DNA from: Echiichthys vipera
Lineage: Eukaryota > Chordata > Actinopteri > Perciformes > Trachinidae
Reading direction: 5' to 3'
Length of the DNA: 64,000 nucleotides
NCBI GenBank assembly: GCA_963691815.1
Contig: OY829650.1
Coordinates: 5,326,672 to 5,390,671, forward strand
A program made the translations under genes and the position numbers. Position 1 is the first letter of the stretch; the number at the start of each line of letters is the position of its first letter. The notes under the pieces are model-generated. The model searched no databases and was not told the origin of the DNA. It saw only the letters and a list, made by a program, of their open reading frames with translations. Positions 1 through 14,120 of the stretch are shown one piece after another.

Positions 1-275
1 TCCTGGGCACTGCCGAGGTGCTGTTGAGCAAGGCACCAAACCCCCAACTGCTCGGGGCGCTAAGCTACTGGCAGCCCCCTCGCTCTAACATCTCTCCATT
101 AATTGCATGTATATAGGTCCTGTCTGTGCATGTGTGTGTATTTTGGGCCTGTGTGTGTGTGTAACACAAGTAACAATAATACCAGAGTAATAAAGGAATT
201 CTTCTTCGTCTTCTTCTTCTTCTTCTTCTTCTTCTTCTTCTTCTTCTTCTTCTTCTTCTTCTTCTTCTTCTTCTT
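1..275 (+). mobile_element. tRNA-derived SINE family 1, copy cut by window start
   Basis: The body reads TGCCGAGGTGCTGTTGAGCA and onward through a GT-rich part to AATAAAGGAATTC and a (TTC)n tail at about 200-274. The tRNA-like head lies before position 1. The same body is found on the minus strand at 22233 and 37648, which allows the family to be defined. Confidence 0.75.
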
Positions 276-879
276 TCACCAGTCAACCTCTAGTAGATGT
301 TAGTTTGTAGTCACTGAAGAGCAGCGTGAGCACAAGCAATGATGGGTTGCTTGGGGGAGGAAGAAAGAGCAGATGTGCTTCCATTTTACACTTTCTATAA
401 AGGAAAAGTAAACAACAATATCAAACAAAGTAGATTCGTTTTTATATACATTTAAAGGTGTCTGTAAATCGTCTTAAAACTCCCCGATTGGAGTGAAACA
501 ATTGGGAAAAACAAGTCAATATAAAATAAAAATGGCAGCTGAATCAAACAGTTTTATCAAAATGATTTAAAGGGAACAAAACAAGAACACAAGTAACCAT
601 TTCAAATGACCTTTCTTCTCTCACCAGCTCACAGCGTCTGCTCTGTTTACACATCCTCACCATCTCTCACAGCGTAATAGGTTTCTACCCATTACGCCCA
701 CCAGGTGGCAGTGTCAGCCTGCTGGTGACTGGGCAGATGAACCGATTAACCCCCACTTTTCACCCCAGGGGGAGAGAATCCTCACTCCCCCAGCACTGTA
801 ACAGAGATATGAGCTTTACTGTCTTGTGCTGTTTTAACTCTGACAGTAAGCTGCCTGACTGGGCTGTGGGATGATAACG
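276..879. other. Non-coding, nothing recognised
   Basis: AT-rich sequence with no extended reading frame, repeat or RNA gene that I can identify. Confidence 0.6.
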
Positions 880-1146
880 CATGTATGTCCGCGTGTGTGT
901 GTAGATATGTGAATATGACTGTAGAAGGAGTTGTCAAGACTCCATCCTGGTTTCTCTTTCTTAAAGCATGCACACACACCTCTTCTTTGCATATCGCTGG
1001 TTAGAGCTGCATGTATGTATGTGTGTGTGTGTGTGTAGATATGTGAATATGGCTGTAGAAGGAGTTGTCAAGAGTCCATCCTAGTTGCTCTTTCTTAAAG
1101 CATGCACACACACCTCCTCTTTACATATCGCTGGTTAGAGCTGCAT
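880..1146. repeat. Tandem duplication, two units of about 130 bp
   Basis: The unit gcatgtatgt..(GT)n..tagatatgtgaatatg..gtagaaggagttgtcaag..catgcacacacacctc..gctggttagagct occurs twice back to back with a few substitutions. Each unit carries its own GT tract, so the array probably grew through the GT runs. Confidence 0.88.
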
Positions 1147-1787
1147 ATATGTGTGTGTGTGTGTGTGTTGGCGTGGTCTCCTGGGCGCTGCCACTCTGCC
1201 CAGACTACTAATGCCCTACCTGCTTCTCATTAGAATGTCCCGTTTGAGTCCAGCCATCTGCACCAGCTGGTTGGCAAACCCTCTGCCAACCGTTTGATGT
1301 CGATGAGGAGCTCAGCGACGCGCTCACGATGCCGTCCCACGCCAGACTTAAAAAGACCTTTTTGCTTTGTAGTTTTTTTTTTGGGAAAAGCCAGAGAAAA
1401 GTCCTGATGTTTTCATCTAGGCTGGCAGGCTTAAAGGGGACCTAGGTTTGTTTGGATGGCACCAGGCAAAGATACTTCACCAAGGTCTGCACAGTTTGTG
1501 CTGGATTTGTTTTGGCAGATGCTTAAAGAGAAAGTAGAAGAGGTGATGTAGTGGTAAACAGAAAGGGGCTGGAAGTAGACTGAATGCACAAAATGTCTTC
1601 TTGACACTGGACTACAGTTGATTTAGCAACATCAACAAATCAGAATCTTTCCATATTGTCGACATCTTCCTTTGAGGTTTAAATGATCTCAGGACACATG
1701 GTAAGACATAATTTATGATTGTAGACATTTGTAAACAACATGTCCTTTCTTTCACCTGTAGGGGAGTTTCACTCCCTTCACAGATAG

Positions 1788-1918
<131 letters not shown>

Positions 1919-1954
1919 CCCAAGGGCACCTCAGTGATAACAAAAAAAAACAAA

Positions 1955-2440
1955 AGACAAGATATACTTTATTGTCCAACAGGAACATTTGTCTTGGGCT
2001 CCAAGCCAATGCATCACACAACACACTGATCAACAACCATGCACATGCACACATAGATCGCACGAACACTCATGCATAAATGTGCTTACATTCACATGTC
2101 GAGTAGTTCTTTAAAATAATGGTAATTAATTGATATTATTTATAGTCAGTATTTCTCCTGCAGTAGCTATTTAACTTAATTGCATTACACTGTTATTACC
2201 GCCTTAGTTGTTTTCGTTGTTAGTGGCAGAGTCTGCCATTGGATGCATTTCCGCAAGTAGTCTGAATGGGTAGGTAGTCCCACTGTAAAGGCCCTATAAA
2301 GTGGTGTTTTAGAAACAAGTCTTAAAATCTCTTGTAAAGAAGTAAAAGGCAGAGAAAGACCAGTTAAATAAATACAATAAAATCATTAAAAAAAGGAGTG
2401 GGGCAGACTTTGGCACAGTAACTCTAAAATCCTGAAGTTG
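1955..2440 (-). repeat. Possible retroelement 3' UTR
   Basis: The minus strand ends CAATAAAGTATATCTTGTC, the kind of terminal sequence seen at many fish LINE 3' ends (compare the AATAAAG ends of the other families here). The rest, to about 2440, is non-coding and not recognised. Confidence 0.35.
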
Positions 2441-2449
2441 TCCATGGTG

Positions 2450-2860
2450 CTCATCTCATCTCATCTCATCTCATCTCATCTCATCTTCAGCCTCTTATCC
2501 GGGGTCTGGTCGCGGGGGCAGCAGCAGGGGACCCCAAACTTCCCTTTCCCGGGCCACATTAACCAGCTCTAACTGGGGGATCCTGAGGCGTTCCCAGGCC
2601 AGTGTGGAGATCTAATCTCTCCACCTGGTCCTGGGTCTTCCCCGAGGCCTCCTCCCAGCTGGACGTGCCTGGAACACCTCCCTAGATGCCTGGACCACCT
2701 CAACTGGCTCCTTTCAACGCAAAGGAACAGCGGCTCTACTCCGAGTTCCTCACAGATGCTGAACTTCTCCCCCTCTCTCTAAGGGAGACTCCAGCCACCC
2801 TCCTGAGGAAACACATTTCGGCCGCTTGTACCTGCAACCTCGTTCTTTCGCAGCATCCTC
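2450..2860 (-). mobile_element. Non-LTR retrotransposon 3' end (LINE)
   Basis: The minus strand encodes a decayed piece of a reverse-transcriptase polyprotein C terminus; recognisable blocks are GRRPRGRPRTRWRD, LAWERL and EREVWG. It ends ATAAGAGGCTGAAGATGAG followed by the (GATGA)n tail seen as repeated ctcat at 2450-2486. Stops and frameshifts make it dead. The LINE clade is not assigned. The open frame on the + strand (2686-2949) is only its antisense. Confidence 0.75.
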
Positions 2861-4561
2861 TCTTTACTAAAAGAAGAAAGGCCTCTGTTACTCTGGATAA
2901 TCCACAGAACGGTGTGCATTACTCCATTTTGCATAAACTGACCCTTTAAAAGGAGGATACATCTTCGTTTCTGTCTCTGACTCTGATGGTAACCACTACT
3001 CGTTTAATAGAAGCAATGCCTCCAAGATAACAAACCATGCCCCCATGTTTTTTTATCACCTGTGTTTGTATCAGTGGCTGTTCTGCCCAGAATAAGAAAC
3101 AGTGACTATTTTTGCCCACTCTGATGTCACACTGGCCTGAGGGGCAGGCAGAGCCGTCTACGGGAAATATGACAAACGCCTTGGGATGTCTGCGAGGTGG
3201 GTAGACATGTGTTCAGAGATACTGGATACGGGTAAATACACCCGCGAGCGCATGCAGGCCCTGACACATGGCCGAGCTAATCCTGCTCGCAATCTCCTCA
3301 TCTATACCTCTCACTCCCTCTCTTCCTCTCCCCCGGCTCTTTTCCCTCATCGCTTCATCATCACCCGCACTTTGAAAACAAAAGTGCTTAAAGCCGAGGA
3401 TCTCAATGAGGAACGAGTGAGAGGGGACGGGAGGAGGACAAGAGGAGTGTTGGGAGACGACGCTTTAAACATAGTAATGGCTGACTCTCCATCATGTGGA
3501 GCCTCTTAGGGCCAGACCTGCGCTGCTACTGGCCCACGAAACATAAAGATGAATTAATCATTGCCTTCTCTTCCATGCTCCTCTTCGCTCTTTATTCCTT
3601 CTCTCCGCCATCCCCGCTCTTTCTCACACTCCTACAAATACACGCCTCTACCTCTCGCTGTTTTGGCATTTATTCTCCTTGTGTAAACATTACACTTCAC
3701 TCCTATCTCTTTGCAGCACCTTTTCCTTTTCTCCCTTCCCATCTTCCCCATCTATCTCTCTTGCATCTTGAATCCTCCCCTTCCTCCCCTCCTGTGTGTT
3801 GTACTGATGCGTAATGCTGACCCAATTTTATTTGACGGGGAGCTGAAAAGAGGGAAGGAACGATGGAAGAAAGTAAGGACATCACAGCGCTCCTCCTCGT
3901 CCTCCTCCTCGTCCTCCTCCTTTCGCTCACCCTCCCTGCTGCTCATGTCCCACCGTGCTCTGTTTAAGGTAAATATTTTTACAGCACCACTCATCACAAG
4001 GGCTTCTGGGACGGCCCTTCCCCGCTTCGCCAACCCCTTCTTTAGCGCAAGATCAAATATTCATATGCCCTTCCATCATCTCTCTCCCTCCTCAACCCTC
4101 CATTACCCGGTGTGTTTAACCCCCCCACATCATGTCATTTCTAGCTCTGTCACTCCCACTCCCTCTCTCTCACCCTGTCACATTTCACATCTCCAAACTT
4201 CAACTCCCAGTGTAGGGGTGTGTGTGTCATGTATGGGTCACACTTCACATGCAGTTAACACATCAGGTGGGAGTGACACGCAGAGCCTATTCCCTCATGT
4301 GTGTTTCAGTGGTAATAAAGGAGCAGTGCAGCACTTCCTAACGTGATACGCATGTGATGACAGAGCAAACAGATGAAACTGAAATGTAGCTGAAAGAAGA
4401 ACAGAGGGCCGTGGCACGTTGAGTGGATGCTTTACTTCCCACACACTCATCGCCCGTCACCTGACATACAGGCCGATGGAAAACACAGACCTGTACAGTA
4501 TATTGTTCTTAAACTATAGGCTAGTATAAGTGATAAGTGTAGCTTCACACCTTAAGTTTCA
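2861..4561. other. Non-coding, pyrimidine-rich stretch
   Basis: Between about 3290 and 4200 the + strand is strongly enriched in C and T (many tcctcc and tctctc clusters), which keeps several frames open by chance, including the 211-residue one. No domain, codon bias or splice structure supports a gene. Confidence 0.6.
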
Positions 4562-5173
<612 letters not shown>

Positions 5174-5855
5174 CCTTGTGCTTGTCTCTTCCAAAGAACT
5201 TGAATATTTTTGAGTGCTCTGGGTTTTCGTCAGACAGTTTCCAGTTCTTGGAAATACATTTTTCTTTGACACTTGGAGTAGGAACCAGAGCGAATAATGT
5301 GCAGTCTTTGAAGGATAAACAATTATGAAAAGATCGCAGCCTTTGGCATCAATAAACACAGCAGAGAGTATCTAACCGGTGCCATCCTTTCATTCTTCTG
5401 GCATCATGATGAGCAGCACGAGCAGCATTACTCCTAGGACCCTGACAACTAAAAATAAATTAACACAAATGGCTGCTTATTATCTCTCACCTAACACAAG
5501 GTGTTACCTCTTTCTTCTCGCTGTAAGCAACGCAAAATATTAAAAAGAAACATGCTGAAAATAATGAATAATTAAGTACTACATAGAATAAAGGATATAT
5601 TATAGTGACATGTGCGGCCCTGTTGTACCTCATCTGTGGTCCCGTTAAGTTTTCAAACCTCATCATTTCAAGTTATATATTGTGCTGACATGCATTAACA
5701 AAAATAAAGTTGTCTTTAAAACAAATTATGTAAACTAATTGAGGAGCTGAAAACCTTGGGCCAGGTACGTTCCCAGCGTAGCAGTAAAAGGTCTCTGGGT
5801 GTATAATAAAGCTGCCATGTAAAGTAATAGTAAGCACTTTACTTAATGTTCTAAG

Positions 5856-5856
<1 letters not shown>

Positions 5857-5909
<53 letters not shown>
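5857..5909. repeat. (CA)n microsatellite
   Basis: About 26 CA units, followed 25 bases later by a short GGT run (5933-5953). Confidence 0.95.
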
Positions 5910-5911
<2 letters not shown>

Positions 5912-6703
5912 TATAGAGTGAGTAATAGGTGGTGCTGGTGGTGGTGGTGGTGGGGCAGTAGTACAGTAAGTTTAAAGTCTGGGGCACCCATACATGTTAA
6001 TCCAACCTTAAGTAGAAAATGTAAAGATAAGTCATGATAAACTGAGTATAAAGCTGTTTTCATATATGAACCCTGGAAAATGTCAGGGGAGTCAGGTCCG
6101 GATCTATCCACAGTTGCTCTTTCACACATGCAGCACACACACCAGGAGATTCTCTCTGTGTCAAAGGGGTTTTCATCTACTGGAAATACTCTGTGTGGTT
6201 TAGGCGAGGAGGGTGCCTGAGTGTGCAGGAGGGAGGATGTGATGCATCAATCATGGTTGATAGCAACTAGATGTAAACCTCAACGTAAGCTGATTTCGTT
6301 ACGCTTAATTATGCTGCTATAGGCTGTTCCTGTTCCTCTGAGCTTCTCTCCTCTCTGTCTGTATCATTCATGTCTCATCAATGCATGTTACTAATTCAAC
6401 TTCTTCCCCAGAGTTGTTTGTGCTTTGTCGACTCTCAGGTCTCGGCTGATCGTGGTGGTGCCTGCTGCCGTGGTCCTGCGTGACGCTTCCTGCTGCTATT
6501 ATCACTATTACTCATATATACTATCATTAGTCTTATAAATAATACAATTTGTAGCCATTAAATACAGTAATATATCTCATTGCATGCAGCTTTTATTACC
6601 TCTACTCATCATTGATCATATTTACCACCATAATTACTGTCATTATCATATTCTATCACCTTAGCTGTGCTTGTTCTATTATTCTCCTATATTAACTGCA
6701 ATT

Positions 6704-7105
6704 CAAGATTCAAGATCCAAGATTCAAGAAGCTTTATTCATCCCCAGGGAAATGATTGTGCAACAGTTTCAATACAAAGATGGGAAAGGATCGGAGTAAC
6801 AATAAGCATAAAAACATAAATCAAATCAAAATAAAGCTAACGTAAAATAAATCAAACAATAACTAAGTGTGACAGAGTGCAAGGGACATTGTGGTTAAAC
6901 GTAGGTTTATACAATATACAACAATACGCAGTGTGCAGTTTAGCAGCATGTTGAAATGAAATATGTACAAACTAAATAAGTGATAAGTGATAAGGAGCGA
7001 TAAGTGATAACAGTGTTAAAAATGTAGCAGCATTTCTTACTGAACTAAGTGACAGTACAACTGAATAAAGTGATGCAGTGATGATATAAAGTGACAATAG
7101 CATAT
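6704..7105 (-). repeat. Dispersed repeat family R1, copy 1
   Basis: Starts with short ATTCAAG repeats and AAGCTTTATTCATCCCC, like the tail end of a retroelement. It then shares more than 250 bases at very high identity with 38470-38760, for example taagcataaaaacataaatc. It has no coding capacity; class uncertain. Confidence 0.7.
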
Positions 7106-7534
7106 AAGTCATATTCACATTACTGTAGATATTATTATCGCTACAGTTACTTTTGGGGTTGCTTCATCTCTGGAAGTGTCTCTCTGTCTGTCTTTGTCTC
7201 TGTCTTTGTCTCTCTCTGTCCATCTGTCCGTCTATCTCTTTCTCTCTTTCCTTTTCTTCCTCCCCAACCTGTGCAGACAGATGTCCGTCCTCCACAGATC
7301 TGGGTCTGTCCGACGTTCCTGCCTCTTAAAGGGAAGGTTTTCGTTGTCACCGTGTGCACAGGATTGCTACTCTACGGGGGAATTGTTGGGTCTATATGTA
7401 AACCATAAATAAGTCCTTCAGTGTGGTCTTTACCTACTCCATATGTAAAGTGTCCTGCGATAACTTTTGTTATGAATTGGCACTATAAATAAAAATGAAT
7501 TTAATTGAACATTCCCTTTTGGTCTTTCAACATA

Positions 7535-7973
7535 TGAGGAGCTCTTTTCCAAAACGCTATAAATCCATTTTAATAGTTTTCAGGTAAATTACATTTTTTA
7601 CCCAGACCCACACATTTGGTTAATATTTAGTGTATCTTGTCAGAATGGTTTTTATGGCTCAGTCTGAACATGTTGAACGGACGGACGAAACAAAAAACTC
7701 TCCCGCTTCAGAGCGCCGCCATGTTGGATCGCATAGAACGCTCACTGAATTCTGATTGGTCGAGAGGACGTATCACAGTTAGGCTAAAAATAGGTTTGGC
7801 GCTGGTCGCGGTTTGGAAAGGAACTGCATCTTGAGACCATTTTAAACAAGGAAATATAGAGATTTGGCATGAAACACTGATGAAGCAATGAAAAGGTTCT
7901 GTAAACAGCAAAGTGGCTCAAACTCATTTTATTTAAATTTGGCTTTTATCTCGTTTTGGAAAAGAGCTCTTCA
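7535..7973. mobile_element. Miniature inverted-repeat element with TA flanks (439 bp)
   Basis: The ends are imperfect inverted repeats of about 22 bases, with the core GAGCTCTTTTCCAAAACG on the left and its complement on the right. TA lies directly outside both ends (7533-7534 and 7974-7975), which would fit a Tc1/mariner-type target. The interior is non-coding. The family name is not known to me. Confidence 0.65.
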
Positions 7974-10900
7974 TATATTTGTAAACATTTTAAGAAGCAT
8001 TTTTAAAGATATGAAAATAAAATGCAAAAGTAATAAAGCATGACATGGCATAAAAAGAGGTAAAAGGTCAGGATGCCAGAAACATGACTTCAAATAAATA
8101 CTTTTTTCTAACATGTTCTCCATAATGAATATATCATATGACAATGTCGTGTTAACAGCTTGTCCCACGGCCCACGAGAGTCCTAAATGTCAGTGGGAGC
8201 TAGAGTTAGAATTCTTTTTATAAATGGCGTATCATAGTCACATCTAAGCCGCTATAGGAATATCGTAGGACTTATTTCCCTCTATGTTTACATAGGAGCA
8301 TCCAGGGATGGCAGAGATTTAAACAGCTGTGGACAACAACAGGGAAGGACAAGGAGGAGAGGGAGGGAGGGAGACAGAGAGTCAGGGAGATTTAAGGGGA
8401 TAGAAGTGGGACGGGTGGAGGACAGAAGAGCACGTGGCCAACCTGCCTCTCCTGTCTCTCTCCCTCCATCAATATTTGATACGAAGGACTAAAACCGGCT
8501 CTGTGAACTCTGAAAAAGTGTGACAGCTGAAAATGCACGGAGGAGGAGAGCGGCTTACAGCAGCCGTCCAGAGGTAAGCGCAGGGAGGGCTGCTGCTCGG
8601 AGAGACGTCTGGGAGAGCAAGGCAGGAGAAGAGAGATGGCACGTGAGCGTGTGAAAGCATGGCAGGGTGAAGAGGCTGGAAACTCACACACATACACACA
8701 TCTGTATTATGAGGGGAAATGGTGGAATAGGCTGGACGAAAGGGGATAAAAGTGCAGGTCTACATGTATCCTTTTCTGCAAATACAATTACATGTATCTG
8801 TGTATTCTTGGTAGTTAAATGCAGTCTTAAAATCTGTGTGTAAATCTAGTTTTAGCTCTAATCTTAAAAATGTAATCTCTGCTCTTACTCTAAGCCTCTT
8901 GAAGAGGTGAGAACTAACACATCGTCCTCGTTTTGGAGGATTTTGTCTATTCTTGCGAGGACATCTGGTCAATCTAAAATGCTCTGGGACACACACACGG
9001 AGGCTTGCACACACTGACACACTGATGGCAGGCAGGGCCATTGAAATATTGATGGAGGCTCTCTCCTTGCTGTAATGAAAAATCGTCCTCCGATAAATGT
9101 TTCATCCCCCCAGCTGCACCACCTACCCATTTTTAACAGATGAGGCAATTCGCTGTTAAAACACAAACACTGGGGGAAACGGGTCTCGCTGCAATTTGTT
9201 GCCCTCAGCATACAACTGAGAGGGACACGGTGGAGGACATTTTAAAACAGAAAGAGAGGGGAGCAGAGGAAGGAGCAGTAGCAGCAGCATACATCTTATT
9301 CTCACTGATTTCCCTGCACTTTGTACATAATCACGCTGTTTACTATGTGGTGGTGTGAAGGCCAGTAATTGTTTTTTGTAAAAAAGTTTTGGACTCTCAT
9401 TTGGCATTGTGTATGTTCATTACTGGGATTAAATTTCCCACATTGTATGGGATCTATTTCTATAGCTTGTATTATTTCAAAAGGCCAAAACTATATACAA
9501 ACTACATGTACTATGTAGAGCAAAGAGAAGCTGGATTTGAGAAGCTAGAAGCTGCAAATGTTGCTGGGAATGTTGTTGTAGAGTGTCATAATAGTTGCTG
9601 CAGCCATAGTTCAGGTAAAGCTGCAGCCATAGCTTAGGTAAAGTTGTAAGTTTGACAAAAAATTCATTTTAAGGGGATCACAAATGTCCGGACCATGGAT
9701 ATTTCTAATCTGACTCCACAAGATGTACTGATTTGCAGGTTTCCCATTTGTTCAGCACATCCATCTGGGACCTCTCCTTTGGAGATGTTTTGGGAAAGGG
9801 GCGAAAATACTGGTTCCTGATTGGATAAACCATTTGTCACCAACATAAGGTCCCAATCAACATCATCAGATCAACAAAGCATATGAGGTACTAACGGCGT
9901 TGAGGCAAAGCTCAGAAAGTAAACAACATGTCGGTAAAGGATATATGCCGTTTGTGTAACATGGATTTACGGATAGAAGGCACAATTTCCGGTGCTCGGT
10001 TCGTATTCCAACAGAAGGATCCAAGAGAAAGAAGAGTTAGAGAGCAGCTTGCTCGATAGCTGCGCTCAGCTCATCCGCGGAAGCCGCCATGTTGTTTACA
10101 CTGAACAGTCGCTTCTCTGTTCTTCACACTTACCTCAAAACCAACGCTGATAGGTTGGGTTGCTTGGCAAACCTCTCCAAATTATCCCTGCCGCACGTTA
10201 CCAGACTGATCTGAGTAAAATGCAATGGAGCTCGCGAGATCAGGATGGTCTCACAAAGCTAGGATATTTGTACCCAACGGCATGGCAATCCATCCAAAAG
10301 TTTAGATATTTCAGTCTGGACCAAAGAGGCAAACCAACCAGCTGACGGACACAGAGTAAAAACGACAAAAACAGACTTTAGAGGTGCTGATTTAAAAAGG
10401 GGAAAAGAACATGAATACAACTGACAGTGCCCTATGCGTTACTAGATAAGTGTTGTTGTTGTCATTGTTGTGTATTATGCTAACAGAAAAAGTGAATGAG
10501 CGTTTGGTGCCAGTCCCTAGAACCAAAGATTCTCTTTTCCAAACTCACCACTTTGCACGGACGTTCGAGTGTCTCACCAGGTAAAACTCCATTGTGCAAG
10601 AAGCAGAGATATCAATTTTTCCAACGAAAAAAAAACTGATTGTATCGCAGCAACAGACACGCTGTGCTTTGAATGGGAGGTGCGGATGCTTTCAGGGAAC
10701 GATACATTCAGAAACTGAAGTTAGAGCAGCAAGAAGTGACCTGACAGAAAAAGTAAATCACTCCGTAACAGAATAAGCCGTAAACGGTGCTGAATATTCT
10801 AAACTGATAACTTCGAAGGGACTAATAATGTGTTGTTTTAGCTGAAATGTAGACCTAACCTCCCTGGAAGAGAAGAGGCAAACGCTCCTTGGAGGCTCAC

Positions 10901-11076
10901 TTATGTGTCACACTTGCATGATTGCTTCTCTCAATGCTTATATCATCCCTACGAAGCTCGAGATTACCGGACGTCCTTGCTGACGAGGCTTCAACGCAGT
11001 TTGCTTGGCAGATGATTTGCCCCCGTGAGTGAGACAGCAAAAACGTCCCCCCTTAAAACCAAACAGCATCCGGTGG
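7974..11076. other. Non-coding, no gene recognised
   Basis: Short frames only. 8340-8700 is purine-rich on the + strand. I see no element ends in 9650-10400, although its two flanks share vague similarity with common fish repeats. Confidence 0.55.
9595..9643. repeat. 23-bp direct duplication
   Basis: The segment gctgcagccatagttcaggt followed by aaa occurs twice in a row, with one or two changes. Confidence 0.7.
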
Positions 11077-11303
11077 ACCCCAATTGGGTATGGAGGTGGA
11101 CTGGGAGCTATGGCAGCCCCCTCACTCTGACATCCCTCCATTTCATGTATGCGTATAAGGCCCATTTGCGTGCGTGTATTTCGTGTCTCTGTGTGTGTGT
11201 AATATGTATAAAAATAGAATGAACACATTGGATTTCCCCCTCCTAATCAAGTATGTGTTCTTCTTCTTCTTCTTCTTCTTCTTCTTCTTCTTCTTCTTCT
11301 TCA
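11077..11303 (+). mobile_element. tRNA-derived SINE family 1, 5'-truncated copy
   Basis: Starts in the middle of the element (around the CCCCAATTGG segment), continues through GCAGCCCCCTCACTCTGACA and ends in a (TTC)n tail at 11258-11302. It is diverged from the other copies and lacks the tRNA head, as expected for incomplete reverse transcription. Confidence 0.7.
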
Positions 11304-13534
11304 AGGACCCTCAAATAGAAAAAACATTTACCAAGGGGTGCAAAAACACTCTTTTTAAAATTTGAATCCAGCCTGAAGACTTTAAAATCTCTCCCACTGT
11401 TGTGTGTGTGTATGCTTTATTGCCCCTTGGATCCTATATGCTGACTCAACCTCTCAGCGCTGAAGACAAGAAATAAAATCTATAGAAGCAGCTAGCGTGT
11501 GTGAAAGGTATATGTTTCCTATCAACGTGAGCCTCCGACCCACTAACCCAATTTATTCCATACCAGCAGCCCATGGTTCGGCCGTGCAATGCAGCATCTG
11601 CTGTTCAGCTCACACCACCTGCTTGCCTATATTTGTACACTCATATATACTATATATATGTATCTTGCATGCCACATGTCATGCAACCGCGGAAGTTCCC
11701 TGAGTTTGAACACAAGCCGTTTCGACTCTCCAACTGTGGCAACATCAATAATTGAAAGACAAAAAAGAATGCATGAATGGTTTTACTTGAATCGCAGCAA
11801 TTTGCACACTCCCCGCTGTACACTGATTACACTGATGTACCGGGATGATTTATTGGCCGCGGCCCCGATGTGTCATCCACAGCATGAAAAATAATAGGAA
11901 TGTTTTGATTGTCCATGCATGGTGTGGCTGGGTGGGGCTGCTCTGGGTTAGATTACAGCAGAGACTTGTTTGGGACATATTTTCCTCCTCAGCGACTGTA
12001 ATTAGAAAAGCCTTTCTGCTCATACAGCAGACGTGTACTGTAACTATAACTCCTCGGGGCTATTTTCCCAAACTCTTGCCAGACTGTAAATGACTGCAGC
12101 TTGTTTGATTGGCAGTGCATGAGCCCGGCATAGAAAAAAAAAATCAGGTTTATGCACACAACTGCTTGTATTAAAATGTATCATCCTTATTAAGATTCAG
12201 AAAGGATTGGCTGAATCTGTCTTTATGGTACACTCTGTCTCTTCATTGTTAGTGAGCAAAAACCCATTAAAGCTGGGCTAAGACTTGGCACGCATGCAGG
12301 ACGCTGCCAATACAACTCTGCTGACATTGTCTGTACCCTTGATACCTCCGCCTTTTGCCGGTCTCATGCTGAATGATGGAAATATTGGAATGCAGCTGAT
12401 TTCCCCTGGCAAAGCCGACGCGCTCTCCCAGCTGCAGTTAAACACAATACAAGAGGTGAAACAGCTAAATTGAAATGATAAAAGAGTTTCAGCTGGCATT
12501 TTTAGAGACAATGGTGCCAATCAGAAAGCATCCTAAAGACACGAACATGTCCCACAATATCCCTCTATGCCAGGAGGCTGAGTGCAAAATGGATTATCAC
12601 TGTTCCCCTTTAGCACTTCTTATCCTCATAATATCTGTCACTGTTGGAAGGTCAATATGACTGCTACTCCAGGGAAGAACACACGGGCCTCTGGTTTTCA
12701 ACTGGCTCAGGGGCCAAACTCTCTGTAGCAGGCTGTATTAGTGCTGTATTATCCTCCATAGGGTTATTCTTGGACAGCTGCTTCATTTTTAAGTGAATTC
12801 AGTCACTTGCTCTGTGGCCGATCTCTGCACTGGTGTTCCAACCCAAATGCACGTGTTGTAGTTCATTTCGGCCAGTGCTGGGATGATCACCAAGACAAAT
12901 ACATTAATAAATGGTGGCAATGGTCCACCATCAGCCAAGGTAAGGGTCTGCCCAATTTAGTTAGATGTTGGAATTGTTTTCACCTTGTAATTCTGTCAGT
13001 TTTCAATGTTTTGCCAGCTGTTTATATTTCTGTCTGTCTATTCGGGGAGAGATTTTGACGCTAAGATGCAGTCACAAAACTCTACAGTTGTTTATTTGAG
13101 ATTAACATGACGGTAGAGTTAAAGCGTGGTTTGGTCTGAGCAAAGGCACTGGAGGTAGGAGGGGTATGCCCCTGGCCTGATAACTGTGGAAACTTTACAA
13201 ATGTGTAGTTGAGATCGAAAATGAAGAGTTTTAAGATTTTTGTGGTCCGAACAAGGGTGCCGAAAGTATGGAAGTACCCCCCCCCCACCCTATTTAGTTT
13301 ATCACTAAAATGAAAAAAGGAAAGTTTGAAGAAAGAATGATTGAGTGGAGAGAAAGAGCAAATGCAGATGCGTCCATACAGGCCATTTAGAGCCACTGCA
13401 GGATTTAAAAAGAGTTGTTCAAGCCTATTTTCCGCATTTGCCTCATGTTGAAGCTGCTTTCATGCCATTATCTGGTTCAGAATCCCATTGCAATGCTTTT
13501 TACTGTAATGAGAATAAAAAGAGACCACATCCAA
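11304..13534. other. Non-coding, mostly unique
   Basis: No repeat recognised apart from a poly-C run at 13270-13277. Some of it (12020-12470) has the even composition and TAAT/CAAT motifs of conserved regulatory DNA, but this is weak. Confidence 0.5.
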
Positions 13535-13735
13535 ACCTGTCATTGCACTGGTTTCCTATACATTTTAGAAGTGATTTAAAAGTTGTATTAGGATACTTAC
13601 TTTAGTATGCACGTGGAATGTGCAATAGATCTCTTAACATTCAAGTTTGGTCACGCTCTTAGATCCTCTACTTCTTGCTGTTCCCAGCTCTAACATTAAG
13701 ATCCGAGCGTCAGGAACAAGCACCCAAATGCACCA
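13535..13735 (+). mobile_element. Degenerate LINE reverse-transcriptase C-terminal fragment
   Basis: One frame reads LSLHWFPIHFRSDLKVV, close to the LHWLPV-x-x-RIDFK motif of L2/CR1/Rex-type LINEs. About 70 bases on, a second frame reads HALRSST, like the LRS block further along in the same proteins. It is frameshifted and short. Confidence 0.45.
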
Positions 13736-14120
13736 TTATAGAGGTAACCCCATCAATATGCATGTCAAGTTTTAGCAAAAACTTTTTACAGTGGTATTCC
13801 TATCAAATGGCACCTAATGTGTCTGCATGTGTGCATACGTGCACATGTGTGTATCAGAGCTCAACGATTAGGAAAATATTCCATCGCTTGAGTAATTTTT
13901 CAAGAAAATATACCAAAGTTTTCAGTGTTTTCTGTCTTACATACCAATCAAATGTCATTCAACACATCATCCAGCCCTAGGCCAGAATATTCATCGACTG
14001 ATCCAAAAAATTAATTGATATTGATGATAAGTGTATCATCACCCCTAGTGTGTATGTGTATGCATATGTGTGTATATATGTGGTATGTGTGTATTTATAT
14101 ATATATGTATACATGTATAT

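Noticed and set aside
2686..2949. 87-codon frame on the + strand
   Set aside because: It is the antisense of a decayed LINE; the minus strand carries the recognisable GRRPRGRPRTRWRD block.
3711..4346. A 211-codon frame on the + strand
   Set aside because: It is made of Ser, Pro and Leu from a C/T-rich stretch, with no conserved block and no exon partners. This is the expected composition artefact.
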